DNA of 64,000 nt, from the IMG/VR virus record IMGVR_UViG_3300016457_000282, positions 86,431 to 150,430 of that record. One strand, given 5' to 3'. The position numbers and the translations under genes were made by a program. Of this stretch, positions 16,314 to 23,500 are shown in pieces. The notes beneath the pieces were generated by a model, which was not told where the DNA came from, did not search any database, and saw only the letters and a program-made list of their open reading frames with translations. The first letter of the stretch is position 1. Each line of letters begins with the position of its first letter. The stretch comes from a virus.

Positions 16314-16507
16314 TTAAATTTTTTAGATATGGGGTACTTACTCCTGTTATTGTAACTCAACCGCCCCGGGTTCAGTTCCTAAGGGGGTGTTTTGTGAGGT
16401 ACTTAACGTAGTTTAGTTCCTTGAGACAACCCCCGGCAGTAAGAGTCTGTCATTTAGATTATTATTTGCTATTCTACGCTTTGTTTTGCTGGAAATTTTT
16501 TCCTTAG
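16314..16507. other. Gene-free part of the control region
   Basis: No gene seen. It holds one copy of an 18-bp word TGAGACAACCCCCGGCAG (16423-16440) that recurs exactly near 19630-19648, and a GC-rich stretch with CCCCGGG around 16363-16369. It lies between the iterons and the first palindromic element. Confidence 0.4.
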
Positions 16508-16560
16508 ACGGGCCATGATGGCCCGTTCCTGAGTTGTAATGATTTCAATAAGTTAGCTGA
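16508..16560 (-). repeat. Palindromic repeat element, copy A (inverted)
   Basis: Minus-strand reading: TTATTGAAATCATTACAACT, five to seven bases, then ACGGGCCATCATGGCCCGT, a 9-bp-arm palindrome. The flank plus palindrome recurs at 17661, 19540 and 20310. This copy is upstream of the ParB-like gene and in opposite orientation to the others. Confidence 0.8.
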
Positions 16561-16572
16561 GAAAATACAGAA

Positions 16573-16693
16573 TTTTTTGTAGACAAAAATGAATGCAGGT
16601 ATCTGTCAGATACGACAATTTGCGCGTTTTAGTAGTGTTTTTGTCAAGTTTGAAGTATAATTACTGACAAAACTAACAAAAAAGGAGGTTATC
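16573..16693 (+). promoter_or_regulatory. Promoter/operator region of the ParB-like gene
   Basis: A consensus -10 TATAAT lies at 16656-16661, with no good -35. It is bracketed by inverted arms TTTTTGTCA (16638-16646) and TGACAAAAC (16665-16673). Two more inverted repeats precede it: TTTTTGT-AG-ACAAAAA (about 16574-16589) and GTATCT-GTC-AGATAC (16599-16613). Ribosome binding site AAAGGAGG is 5 bases before the ATG. The dyads suggest autoregulation by the ParB-like protein or another repressor. Confidence 0.55.
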
Positions 16694-17386
16694 ATGTTAG
16701 AAGTTGATCGAAAACAACTCAAACGGATCACAAAGGTTAGTGATAAAGTGTTCTATGCTTACAAACCTCTACAAAGACTACTACCTAACCTTACCAAAGC
16801 AGATATTGAGGACCTCAGAGAAGTTCTTAAGATGGAAGGATTAACAAAACCTTTGAGAGTAGTACTGTTCAGTGACAAGAAAGTCAAAAGGTATGTAGTG
16901 TTAGATGGTGTACATAGAGTTCAGATCGCAGTGGAGTTAGGTTTGGATTTGGAATTAGAAGAGGTTCAAGTGAGGAATGAGGAAGAGTTAGTAGAATTAG
17001 GATTGAAGCTCAATTTGCAGGAAAAGAGAGGTCGACAGATAAGTAAGAGACAGTTGGTAAAAAGATTACGAAAAGTACACTCTGATCTGTCTTTTGAAGA
17101 GTTCTGTGTGGTGTTGAAAGAGAAGTATGGTCTGCAGTTAAGTAAAGAGACAATCTCTAAGTATGTGTACTTGAAACAGAGAGGACAGGTTAAGTCAAGT
17201 GAACAGAAGTGTCGTATTAAAAGACTTGCACAGGAACTTGGTTGTAAACCTAAAGAACTGGCAGAGACAGTGTGTACTTTGGTTAGGACAGTTCATCAAG
17301 TTGCTGGACCTCAATGGAAGACAATGTTGATGCAACTGTCAAATCCTGAACTAATAAGAGTTGTATCTACTGTAGTACAGTCATAG
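16694..17386 (+). CDS. ParB-like DNA-binding protein
   Basis: 230 aa. The N-terminal ParB/sulfiredoxin-fold segment contains LTKPLRVVLF and YVVLDGVHRVQIAVELGL, where DGVHR takes the place of the usual GERR/GEHR CTPase box; a helix-turn-helix-like central part follows (QISKRQLVKRLRKV, LSKETISKYVYL) with a helical C-terminus. ParB proteins bind centromere sites and spread as CTP clamps; phage relatives can be nucleases or regulators. No ParA gene is in the window. The iterons upstream and palindromes on both sides are candidate targets. Confidence 0.8.
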   Translation: MLEVDRKQLKRITKVSDKVFYAYKPLQRLLPNLTKADIEDLREVLKMEGLTKPLRVVLFSDKKVKRYVVLDGVHRVQIAVELGLDLELEEVQVRNEEELVELGLKLNLQEKRGRQISKRQLVKRLRKVHSDLSFEEFCVVLKEKYGLQLSKETISKYVYLKQRGQVKSSEQKCRIKRLAQELGCKPKELAETVCTLVRTVHQVAGPQWKTMLMQLSNPELIRVVSTVVQS

Positions 17387-17397
17387 TAACTCAACCA

Positions 17398-17418
17398 AAC
17401 GGGCCATGATGGCCCGTT
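17398..17418. repeat. Palindromic repeat element, copy B (palindrome only)
   Basis: AACGGGCCATGATGGCCCGTT sits 11 bp after the ParB-like stop without the conserved flank seen in other copies. As RNA it could end the parB transcript (hairpin then TTTG), but the T-run is too weak to call a terminator. Confidence 0.6.
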
Positions 17419-17422
17419 TGAA

Positions 17423-17497
17423 AAATCTCAATTTTACTATGCAAAACCGCGTGAAAAAGTCAAAAATGTTAGGTTTTACATAGTAAAATTGAGATTT
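17423..17497. repeat. 26-bp inverted repeat with 23-bp spacer
   Basis: Arms 17423-17448 and 17472-17497 pair with one mismatch; the arm contains CAATTTTACTATGYAAAACC. The core CTATGTAAAAC recurs, in alternating orientation and less perfectly, near 17533-17545 and 17603-17618, so the 17.4-17.65 kb interval is an array of related sites. It lies immediately downstream of the ParB-like gene. Could be a hairpin RNA or DNA-binding array. Confidence 0.7.
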
Positions 17498-17660
17498 TAT
17501 TTTTCGGTACTTGTGAAAAAATTAAAGAAGCTCGGTTGTACATAGATAAAATTTCCTCAGTTTCTTATACAAAAACTTGCTGTTTTGTCTTTTTTGTAAG
17601 GTTCTACTATGTAAAACTATAAATTTTAGTAGACTGTTGCGAACCGTACTTCATTTTTGT

Positions 17661-17734
17661 CCTCAAAAATTCCTACTTTTCTAAGCTAACTCGTTGAAAT
17701 TATTACAACTCAGACACGGGCCATCATGGCCCGT
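17661..17734 (+). repeat. Palindromic repeat element, copy C
   Basis: Contains CCTCAAAAATTCCTACTTTT (17661-17680), the conserved TTGAAATTATTACAACTC flank and palindrome ACGGGCCATCATGGCCCGT (17716-17734). Nearly the whole 74 bp matches copy D, which implies a duplicated element and not a chance palindrome. Confidence 0.8.
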
Positions 17735-17764
17735 TTGGCTCAAAAAATGTATGTTTGTTATTCA

Positions 17765-17886
17765 AACCGAACCAATTTTGACTAAATACTTACTTGTCTG
17801 ATTAGTACCTTTCTCAGAGTATATGACAAGTACAATCGGTACCTAACTAATGTAAGAGTAAGTACTTACTCAAAATCAGTTCGGTT
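17765..17886. repeat. 29-bp imperfect inverted repeat spanning a gene end
   Basis: Arms 17765-17793 and 17858-17886 share AACCGAAC, ATTTTGA and TACTTAC at matching positions, with a few mismatches. A second pair, TTAGTACC/GGTACCTAACTAA, nests inside. The right arm contains the stop codon of the 17885-18364 gene. Works as a possible terminator of that gene or as the remains of a small inverted-repeat element. Confidence 0.7.
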
Positions 17887-18364
17887 ACTCACTTAACAAA
17901 TGAGCTACCCATCTATGAAGCACTTCCCATCGTACCTTCATTGTCTTAGCACCACATAGTACCAATCCGTTACCTTCTCTAATCGCGTTCCAGTCTAGCT
18001 CGAACAGATCGTACTTAGGATTGTACTCTCCTGTACGGTCACTGAACTCTGTGATTAGTACTTTCTTATGTTCTGCAGTGAACCCTAGAGCTTCTAGTAT
18101 TGTATCCCACACATCATATGGTTGTCCTTGTACTTCGTTGGACAGTCCTTCCGCAGCAATTCTAAGGAACCCTTTAGCAATATCTAACCTTATCTTTTCC
18201 TTGTGTGTCTTTGGTTGTATTTCCTCTAACTTCTCTCTCAAAGATTGGGCATATACTTTAGGACGGCACCATCTGAACTGGTCCGTCCAATCCCAATCCC
18301 AGTACTTATTGAACTGTCTCTTTCTTTTCTCGTTTAGTATCCTAACCGCGCCTCTCTTGGCCAT
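17885..18364 (-). CDS. Unknown 159-aa basic/aromatic protein
   Basis: ATG behind AGAAAGGAGGTAGT. Tryptophan-rich N-terminus (NKYWDWDWTDQFRWCRPK), helical middle and ELDWNAIREGNG near the end. Basic start (MAKRGAVRILNEKRKR) fits nucleic-acid contact. Not recognised. Directly follows the small gene with the in-frame TAG. Confidence 0.75.
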   Translation of the reverse strand: MAKRGAVRILNEKRKRQFNKYWDWDWTDQFRWCRPKVYAQSLREKLEEIQPKTHKEKIRLDIAKGFLRIAAEGLSNEVQGQPYDVWDTILEALGFTAEHKKVLITEFSDRTGEYNPKYDLFELDWNAIREGNGLVLCGAKTMKVRWEVLHRWVAHLLSE

Positions 18365-18365
18365 A

Positions 18366-18536
18366 CTACCTCCTTTCTTGTCTCAGTGAACCACTCTTCG
18401 TTTCGGTCACAAAGACGGTTTTGATTGTGTTGAAGTCGAGAGAACAGGACCAATTATTGAGTTCTGAAACTGTATTCCAGTTATGTATGGTATGCCATTC
18501 CTTACACGTGTTACACTATACCTGTACTTCTCTCAT
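18366..18536 (-). pseudogene. Small CxxC gene interrupted by in-frame TAG
   Basis: ATG 18536 follows a perfect AAAAGGAGGTAGAGTA. The frame reads MREVQV, TAG (18516-18518), then CNTCKEWHTIHNWNTVSELN and on to a stop at 18366, 56 sense positions in all. The stop overlaps the ribosome binding site of the next gene, a normal operon arrangement, and the post-stop part has a zinc-knuckle CxxC, so the gene looks real but carries a nonsense codon. Other genes here end in TAG, arguing against general recoding. Confidence 0.55.
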
Positions 18537-18613
18537 TACTCTACCTCCTTTTCCTAAGTGGTTATTAACATAAGGGACCCTAACAAAAGGGTCCCTTATC
18601 AACTTAAGGTTCG

Positions 18614-18952
18614 CTATTTCTCATCTCTTACTCTGTAGTATAATTGACCGACTTCCGACCTATACAATGTCTTTCCAACTTGGGACATTACCTTCTTGTA
18701 CAGATCGGGCTTCTTCTGTTCCATTAGCTTACATACCACATAGAAGGCCGCTCCTGGTCCTAATGTCTCATACTCTTCTTGACCTACTTCCTTCTTAATT
18801 GTCCGTAAGGTTTCCCTGGCAAAGGATATGTGTCCTAGGCCGGCCGATTGTCCTTTCTTCCTCTGACGGGCTTGGGTCAATAAGTCCCTCAAGGATACCT
18901 GTTCCTCTCTTTTCTGAAGATCGGGATTGTGGATAACTGTCACTTTTTCCAT
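18614..18952 (-). CDS. Small basic protein, paralog of 20575-20886
   Basis: 112 aa, ATG behind AAAGGAGGAG. Residues 20-34 SLRDLLTQARQRKKG form a short motif shared with three other proteins here. The remainder (LGHISFARETLRTIKKEVGQ, TLGPGAAFYVVCKLMEQKKP) aligns along its length with the 103-aa protein at 20575 (LGHVSLSRTYIREIKREVG). Probably DNA- or protein-binding; no enzyme motif. Confidence 0.8.
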   Translation of the reverse strand: MEKVTVIHNPDLQKREEQVSLRDLLTQARQRKKGQSAGLGHISFARETLRTIKKEVGQEEYETLGPGAAFYVVCKLMEQKKPDLYKKVMSQVGKTLYRSEVGQLYYRVRDEK

Positions 18953-19053
18953 TTTTTCTCCTCCTTTCTTCTTTTTTACCGGTTAACGTTTAAAATTATA
19001 AAAATTTTATTTATAAATAAGAAAATGTAACTCGACCATCACCTCCTTTTCTC

Positions 19054-19428
19054 TTAAAAGGCCACAATCCACCCTTCATGCTTGAAGACAGCTTTCTTCT
19101 CAACTGTACCATCTTCAAGCACCTTTTCTTCAACCATTCTCTTTGTGAAAGAGAAAAGCGGTGTTACTCCTCTACACCGCAATATTGCCGCCAACGGAGT
19201 CATGAAGAACAAGGCTCCTCCAATCATCGCTTTTGTAACTCCGTGTTCAACGGCAATGTCGGCTAGAGCCTGTGCTTTAGACATCACTTCTTCATAAGAC
19301 GGGAGTTCATTAAACGTTAGCAACTCTCTTACCTTCTCTTTATCCTTCGGTTCAATTACTCCTGCTTCAATCTGATCCGACGTGGCTGGATGTTGTGTTA
19401 GGTTCAAAATTTTCTCCTTTTTTTCCAT
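19054..19428 (-). CDS. Conserved phage/plasmid protein (NLTQH family)
   Basis: About 124 aa from ATG 19428, behind GGGGGCAG; an upstream extension to 19464 has no support. Begins KILNLTQHPATSDQIEAGVI and continues LLTFNELPSYEEV, MIGGALFFMTPLAAIL, FKHEGWIVAF, a pattern I know from a common short phage and plasmid protein of unknown function. Its AT-rich leader resembles that of the 18614 gene, suggesting shared promoter type. Confidence 0.75.
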   Translation of the reverse strand: MEKKEKILNLTQHPATSDQIEAGVIEPKDKEKVRELLTFNELPSYEEVMSKAQALADIAVEHGVTKAMIGGALFFMTPLAAILRCRGVTPLFSFTKRMVEEKVLEDGTVEKKAVFKHEGWIVAF

Positions 19429-19539
19429 TTTTCTGCCCCCTTTTCTCTTTTTTACAGGATTCACGCAAAATTTTAAAAAAATTTTAGATAAAATTATATG
19501 TAAATAAAAAAATATGACCTAACCTGTCCTCATTTTTTG

Positions 19540-19614
19540 CCTCAAAAAATTCCTACTTTTCTAAGTTAACCTATTGAAATCATTACAACTCCTGACCGGG
19601 CCATGGTGGCCCGT
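19540..19614 (+). repeat. Palindromic repeat element, copy D
   Basis: CCTCAAAAAATTCCTACTTT, then CTATTGAAATCATTACAACT, then palindrome CCGGGCCATGGTGGCCCG (19596-19613). About 85% identical to copy C by eye. It lies between two family genes, and the 18-bp word TGAGACAACCCCCGGCAG follows 15 bp later, as it also occurs near copy A. Confidence 0.8.
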
Positions 19615-19749
19615 CTGTCACTACTTTCTGAGACAACCCCCGGCAGATGAACCAAACTAACCTTCCCTTTCCTTTAACAAAGCAGACGGAGGGATCCCAA
19701 GGTCCCTTTTAAGAACCCGGTTCTTGTTACCTGACCTAAACCCGTGGTA

Positions 19750-20244
19750 CTACAGTAACTTATCTACCAACCGGGCCAGGTCATCCAAATCTCCCCAAGG
19801 AATCTCTCTAGGATCACCTGGAGAATCGTTCCAATAATACGGATTAACCGGGTATTTCTCCTCTAACTCGAGGAGTTTTAATCCGTATCCGGTCTGAATC
19901 TCCGGGTCCCTAACCAACTCCGGCCTCTGCTTACGAGGTCTCCCTCTCTTAACCGAGGCCTTCGCTTTAGTTAGGAGATCCCTTAAGGAGCCTTCTGGAG
20001 CAGGAGTGGTCTTCTCTTCTAACCTACGTACCTCTTCTTGATACTGTAGGTTAGCTGACCACTCCGCCATCCATGCTGATGGAGAGTGGTACGGAAGCCA
20101 TTCCCACTCATTCCTCTTAAGTTTCGTGCCCAACAGAGCCTTAGGTTTGGAGGCCTTACGGTCACTTATCACAGGACGGTGACCACGACCTCTCTTCCGT
20201 CGACTCTGAGCACGAGCCTGTTGAAGGAGCTCCTTAATATTCAC
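19750..20244 (-). CDS. AT-hook protein with duplicated LL-x2-A-K motif
   Basis: About 164 aa; GTG 20244 is preferred over GTG 20253 because it is spaced 7 bases from AGGAGG. Two copies of the shared motif occur: VNIKELLQQARAQSRRKRGR at the start and SLRDLLTKAKASVKRGRPRK in the middle. Each leads into basic Gly-Arg-Pro sequence; KRGRPRK is a canonical AT-hook, which binds AT-rich minor groove. The C-terminus (ELEEKYPVNPYYWNDSPGDP) is acidic and aromatic. A decayed paralog lies at 14674-15144. Confidence 0.8.
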   Translation of the reverse strand: MNIKELLQQARAQSRRKRGRGHRPVISDRKASKPKALLGTKLKRNEWEWLPYHSPSAWMAEWSANLQYQEEVRRLEEKTTPAPEGSLRDLLTKAKASVKRGRPRKQRPELVRDPEIQTGYGLKLLELEEKYPVNPYYWNDSPGDPREIPWGDLDDLARLVDKLL

Positions 20245-20273
20245 TTTTCTCACCTCCTTTCTGGGCCGGTTGC

Positions 20274-20424
20274 CCTAAATACCTCAACGACTTTTTTGCC
20301 CCCGAAATTTACGAGTTTTTCAGGGTAATCTACTGAAATCATTACAATTCCTGACCGGGCCATCATGGCCCGTGTCGTTAAGGTATTTAGGACGGTCACA
20401 AAGGATGTTCAGTCCTTTGTGACC
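20274..20424. repeat. 18-bp inverted repeats around copy E plus adjacent perfect hairpin
   Basis: Arms 20274-20291 (CCTAAATACCTCAACGAC) and 20374-20391 pair with one mismatch and enclose palindromic copy E, so the element is a nested dyad of about 118 bp. Directly beside it is a perfect 12-bp hairpin GGTCACAAAGGA/TCCTTTGTGACC (20394-20424) with no T-run. The surrounding 20254-20574 stretch has no gene. Confidence 0.75.
20310..20373 (+). repeat. Palindromic repeat element, copy E
   Basis: Carries the conserved TACTGAAATCATTACAATTC flank and palindrome CCGGGCCATCATGGCCCG (20355-20372), in the same orientation as copies C and D. It is nested between the 18-bp inverted arms described separately. 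Confidence 0.8.
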
Positions 20425-20563
20425 TTGTAACCTCATTACAGTAGGTTCGGGTTGGTTTTGAAGGTCCGTCAGTGTAGCTCCCGACCGTCCGTACCCGTTA
20501 CGGATCGGGCCTTAACGGACCTTTGTGTGTAAAGAGGGTTTACAGGACTCTCCTTACCTTACC

Positions 20564-20601
20564 TTCAACCTCTACTACTTTTCCCTGTAGTAGAGGTTGA
20601 A
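20564..20601 (-). terminator. 15-bp perfect hairpin over the stop of the 20575 gene
   Basis: Arms TTCAACCTCTACTAC (20564-20578) and GTAGTAGAGGTTGAA (20587-20601) are perfectly complementary with an 8-base loop, and the stop codon lies inside. No U-run follows, so a factor-independent terminator is not proven; it could stabilise the 3' end of the mRNA. Confidence 0.5.
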
Positions 20602-20886
20602 TACCTCCCTTTTAAACCTTTCTTCCCCTACCTCTTCTTTAATCCGGGGAAGAAGGTCAGGTTTTCTCTGTTTTATCAGTTCCACCACCACTTTGTACAC
20701 AGTGGTGGGTCCGAGAGTCCCGAACTCTTCGGTCCCAACCTCTCTCTTTATTTCCCGAATGTATGTTCGGGAGAGGGACACGTGTCCCAAGGTACGTTGT
20801 GGTTTCTGGGTTTTTACCTGGGAGATCAGGGTTTTGATGGTGACCTGGGGTTTAAGGTCAGGGTTGTAAATTTTCAAGTTCTTCAT
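20575..20886 (-). CDS. Small basic protein, paralog of 18614-18952
   Basis: 103 aa, ATG behind AGGAGGAGG. The short motif appears as TIKTLISQVKTQKPQ, then LGHVSLSRTYIREIKREVG and TLGPTTVYKVVVELIKQRKP, matching the 112-aa paralog along its length. A TATAAT at 20937-20942 (minus strand) is a plausible -10. Function unknown; likely a nucleic-acid-associated phage protein. Confidence 0.8.
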   Translation of the reverse strand: MKNLKIYNPDLKPQVTIKTLISQVKTQKPQRTLGHVSLSRTYIREIKREVGTEEFGTLGPTTVYKVVVELIKQRKPDLLPRIKEEVGEERFKREVFNLYYREK

Positions 20887-20970
20887 AATTTACCTCCTCC
20901 TTTCTTAAGTTTAAGTGATGTTTTAATTTTAGGTAAATTATAATAGGGGAGGCGAATTTAACTCGTATGG

Positions 20971-21190
20971 GTCCTTACTATATAACCCTCTTCCTCTGTT
21001 GTACAGACCCTCTGTAATATAAACCTCACTATATGAACCTTTGTTATGTAAACTCCTATTACATAGACCTTGTTATATAGAGTCCTTACTATATAACCCT
21101 CTTCCTCTCCTGTTGTACAAACCCTCTGTAATATAAACCTCACTAATATGAACCTCGTTAATATATGAAGTCCTTACTATATGAATCCCC
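20971..21190. repeat. Tandem 111-bp duplication of TATATA-rich short repeats
   Basis: The block starting GTCCTTACTATATAACCCTC at 20971 recurs at 21082 (period 111), with a partial third start at 21170. Inside, a degenerate 15-20-bp unit of type AACCT-NN-TTATATA repeats about a dozen times. No credible gene. Lies between the minus-strand 20575 gene and the plus-strand methyltransferase, so it may act as a binding-site array or divergent control region. Confidence 0.8.
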
Positions 21191-21483
21191 AGTTAAATGA
21201 ACCTTCATTATATAGGTCCCTATCGTGTAGGTTCTTACTAAGTACTGTTTAAGTTCTATTTAGGTTCCCATCTAGGTCCTATTCCTATTTTAGGTTCCTC
21301 ACTAAGGTACCAATTTAAGCGCCTTTTACCTTGAGTTCCTATTCACTGTTAATACCCTTCTTTTCTCAATCTCAGTTCTTATCTACTTCTTCTTAGATAA
21401 GTGTCGTATATCACGAACTCTTGAAAAAGGGAACAGATCGGAGGTAAACTCTAAAAAACTTGTATCAGAAGGAGTAATTAATT
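21191..21483. other. Gene-free upstream region of the methyltransferase pair
   Basis: Continues the degenerate AGGTTC/TAGGTCC repeats of the preceding array to about 21310, then becomes pyrimidine-rich. No gene. A ribosome binding site AGAAGGAG precedes the ATG at 21484. The promoter for the plus-strand pair must lie here but no good -35/-10 pair stands out. Confidence 0.4.
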
Positions 21484-22227
21484 ATGTGGTATGTCAATAC
21501 TATTGGAAGTAAGTACAAGTATATCAAAGCTATAGAAGAAGTTATTGATAAGGAAGTTAAAGGAACAAGAAGGGTTATAGAACCTTTTGCAGGTACTTAT
21601 ACTATTAGTCATTTAATGGTTAGGAAAGGTTTGCATGTAATTAGTAATGATATAGGATGGTGGTCGTATAGTATAGGGCGGGCGTTGGTTGGAGATGGGA
21701 AGTGGTTTGGCACCGCAGTGAGAGTGGTAAGTGTACTAGAAAGTGTTAGAAGGGTACCTAGTGAAGGGTACGATAGGAAGTTGAAGAAGGATAAGATGGA
21801 AGAGATAGCAAGGAGGTTAAGAGAGAATAGGGTTAGAGGAGGAAGGTTAGTAGTTAGTAGAGGGAGTTATGATGAGTTTTTGAGGAAAGTTAAGAGAGTG
21901 GGAAGAGGTAGTGTTGTATATATAGATACTCCTAAAGTATTTAGGTCGGCGAAGGAGAGTGTTTTTAAGAATTTTCCTAAGTTGGACAGTTGGTTAATAG
22001 GTAAAGAAGTAGAGTATGAATTGTGGAATGAGAGTAATGTAAGAGAACATCATGAGAGGTTATTTAAGTTAGTGAGCGCGGTGGGGGTTAGGAAGGTGAT
22101 TGTGGAATGCTACAAGAAGGCGGTACCTAAAGTGGATGAGATTGAGAGGATGATGAGGAAGTATTGGAAGGTAAGAAGAGCACATGAATTTAAGAATGAC
22201 ATTACTTTAGTAGGAGAGGAAAAATGA
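21484..22227 (+). CDS. D12-class DNA adenine methyltransferase with altered DPPY motif
   Basis: 247 aa. Starts WYVNTIGSKYKYIKAIEEVI, the Dam/D12 opening, with SAM-binding motif I VIEPFAGTYTISHL (E33-PFAG) and acidic ND at 55-56. Motif IV, normally DPPY, is YIDTPK (D148 T149 P150 K151), so the aromatic residue that stacks on the flipped adenine is lost. It may be inactive, modify another base, or only bind DNA. Its stop overlaps the next start (ATGA), so both genes act together. Confidence 0.75.
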   Translation: MWYVNTIGSKYKYIKAIEEVIDKEVKGTRRVIEPFAGTYTISHLMVRKGLHVISNDIGWWSYSIGRALVGDGKWFGTAVRVVSVLESVRRVPSEGYDRKLKKDKMEEIARRLRENRVRGGRLVVSRGSYDEFLRKVKRVGRGSVVYIDTPKVFRSAKESVFKNFPKLDSWLIGKEVEYELWNESNVREHHERLFKLVSAVGVRKVIVECYKKAVPKVDEIERMMRKYWKVRRAHEFKNDITLVGEEK

Positions 22228-23492
22228 AGGCGGTAGGTTTGGTAACTAAGAAAATTGGGGAAGTGTGCTTGGTCAAAATACCAGGAGTAAAAAGGGTTTT
22301 GGTTAGAGGAAATTGGAGGTTAGGAGAGAAGGTAGAGTTGGATGTTGACTTGCTCAAGGGGAAAGAAGAGGTAATAGTGTTGAGAGTGAAGAGTGTTAAA
22401 AAGGGAGAAGGAGAGTTGGGTGTTGAGATGGTTAGGAAGAGTGGAGCTGAGATAGGTAAGAGAGAAGTTTTAACGGGAACTTTATGTTCGCAAAGCAAGC
22501 GTAAAGTGGTGAAAGCAACTCCTGAGGTACTTTGGGATAGTAGGAGGATTCAAAAATACCTAGAGTTTTGTGATCAGTATAAATTACCTGCGAGTATTGT
22601 TAGTTGGAAGTATGGTATAGTCCCAAGGGAAGCAGAAGTGTTCAATTACGATGAGTTCGAGACTAAGAGGGTTGAGCATTGGGTGAAAGTGCTGAAAGAG
22701 GCTAGAGATAGATATGGTATAAGAGAATTGTATATGTGGTTTGACCCTAGTAAAAGAACTATGAGTAGTACTATTTTGGAAGCGGCAAGGAGGGTGTTTG
22801 AGAAGAGTGGAGGAACGAGGCACCTGTATAACCTAAATAGATATCTAAATGGAAGGAGAGACCTCGAGGATGTAGTTAGTTCTTGGATACCCGTGAGATC
22901 ACGAGTGATTGTAATCAATTCAGGTGATTTCTCTCTGTTGTATCACCTAACAAACGAGAAGTATTGTAGGTGTGTTGTGTATGATGATAGACCATGGGCG
23001 AAGGAGGTTCAGAAGGCAGTAATTAAGAGGGAGAGGATCCCAAAGAGGTTGCCAGAGGAACTACCTGAGTTACTTAAGCATAAGAACCTAACCGTCCGTG
23101 CAGCTGCAATTCTGTATTTCCTCCGACATAAAGAGATAGGAAATGTCGATCTGTCTGAGTTGAGAGAAATTGGAGAGATCCTCTTAAAAACTGGAAGGTA
23201 TAGGAGAGTCGAAGTACGACATGTCTTTCCTAAGATACTGAAGAACGATATTGTACTGGTCAAAGAACCTACCTCACATTCCTTCCTTGAAAAGTACTTC
23301 GGCGAGACAAAAAAAGATTTTGACTGGGATAAGGTAATGTTCAAGTTGGGAGAGGAACTCCCTTCTAGTGTACTGATAATTCGAGAAGGTAAACTGAAAG
23401 AAGTGAACAGTTTCTACCAAAAAACTGGGAAGTACTTTAGTGATAGATCGGTTTTGACTCTTAACGATAATGTTGTGTATAGGTGCGCTTAA
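22224..23492 (+). CDS. Unknown protein with beta-barrel N-terminus and DUF6884/YaaA-like middle
   Basis: 422 aa coupled to the methyltransferase gene. The first 90 residues are strand-rich and look like an OB/TRAM-type barrel (GEVCLVKIPGVKRVLVRGNW). The middle has LPASIVSWKYGIVPREAEVF then YDEF, reminiscent of DUF6884/YaaA-like proteins linked to modified-base chemistry; the C-terminus is unassigned. With QueD in the same genome, a role in modified DNA is a reasonable guess only. Confidence 0.6.
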   Translation: MKAVGLVTKKIGEVCLVKIPGVKRVLVRGNWRLGEKVELDVDLLKGKEEVIVLRVKSVKKGEGELGVEMVRKSGAEIGKREVLTGTLCSQSKRKVVKATPEVLWDSRRIQKYLEFCDQYKLPASIVSWKYGIVPREAEVFNYDEFETKRVEHWVKVLKEARDRYGIRELYMWFDPSKRTMSSTILEAARRVFEKSGGTRHLYNLNRYLNGRRDLEDVVSSWIPVRSRVIVINSGDFSLLYHLTNEKYCRCVVYDDRPWAKEVQKAVIKRERIPKRLPEELPELLKHKNLTVRAAAILYFLRHKEIGNVDLSELREIGEILLKTGRYRRVEVRHVFPKILKNDIVLVKEPTSHSFLEKYFGETKKDFDWDKVMFKLGEELPSSVLIIREGKLKEVNSFYQKTGKYFSDRSVLTLNDNVVYRCA

Positions 23493-23500
23493 AGAGAAGG

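Noticed and set aside
20958-21143. 61-codon minus-strand frame
   Set aside because: Entirely made of the TATATA tandem repeats, giving a repetitive non-protein-like sequence.
22202-23344. Minus-strand frames opposite the methyltransferase partner gene
   Set aside because: Ser/Thr/Pro/Leu-rich shadow frames with no RBS; the plus strand has coupled starts and family motifs.
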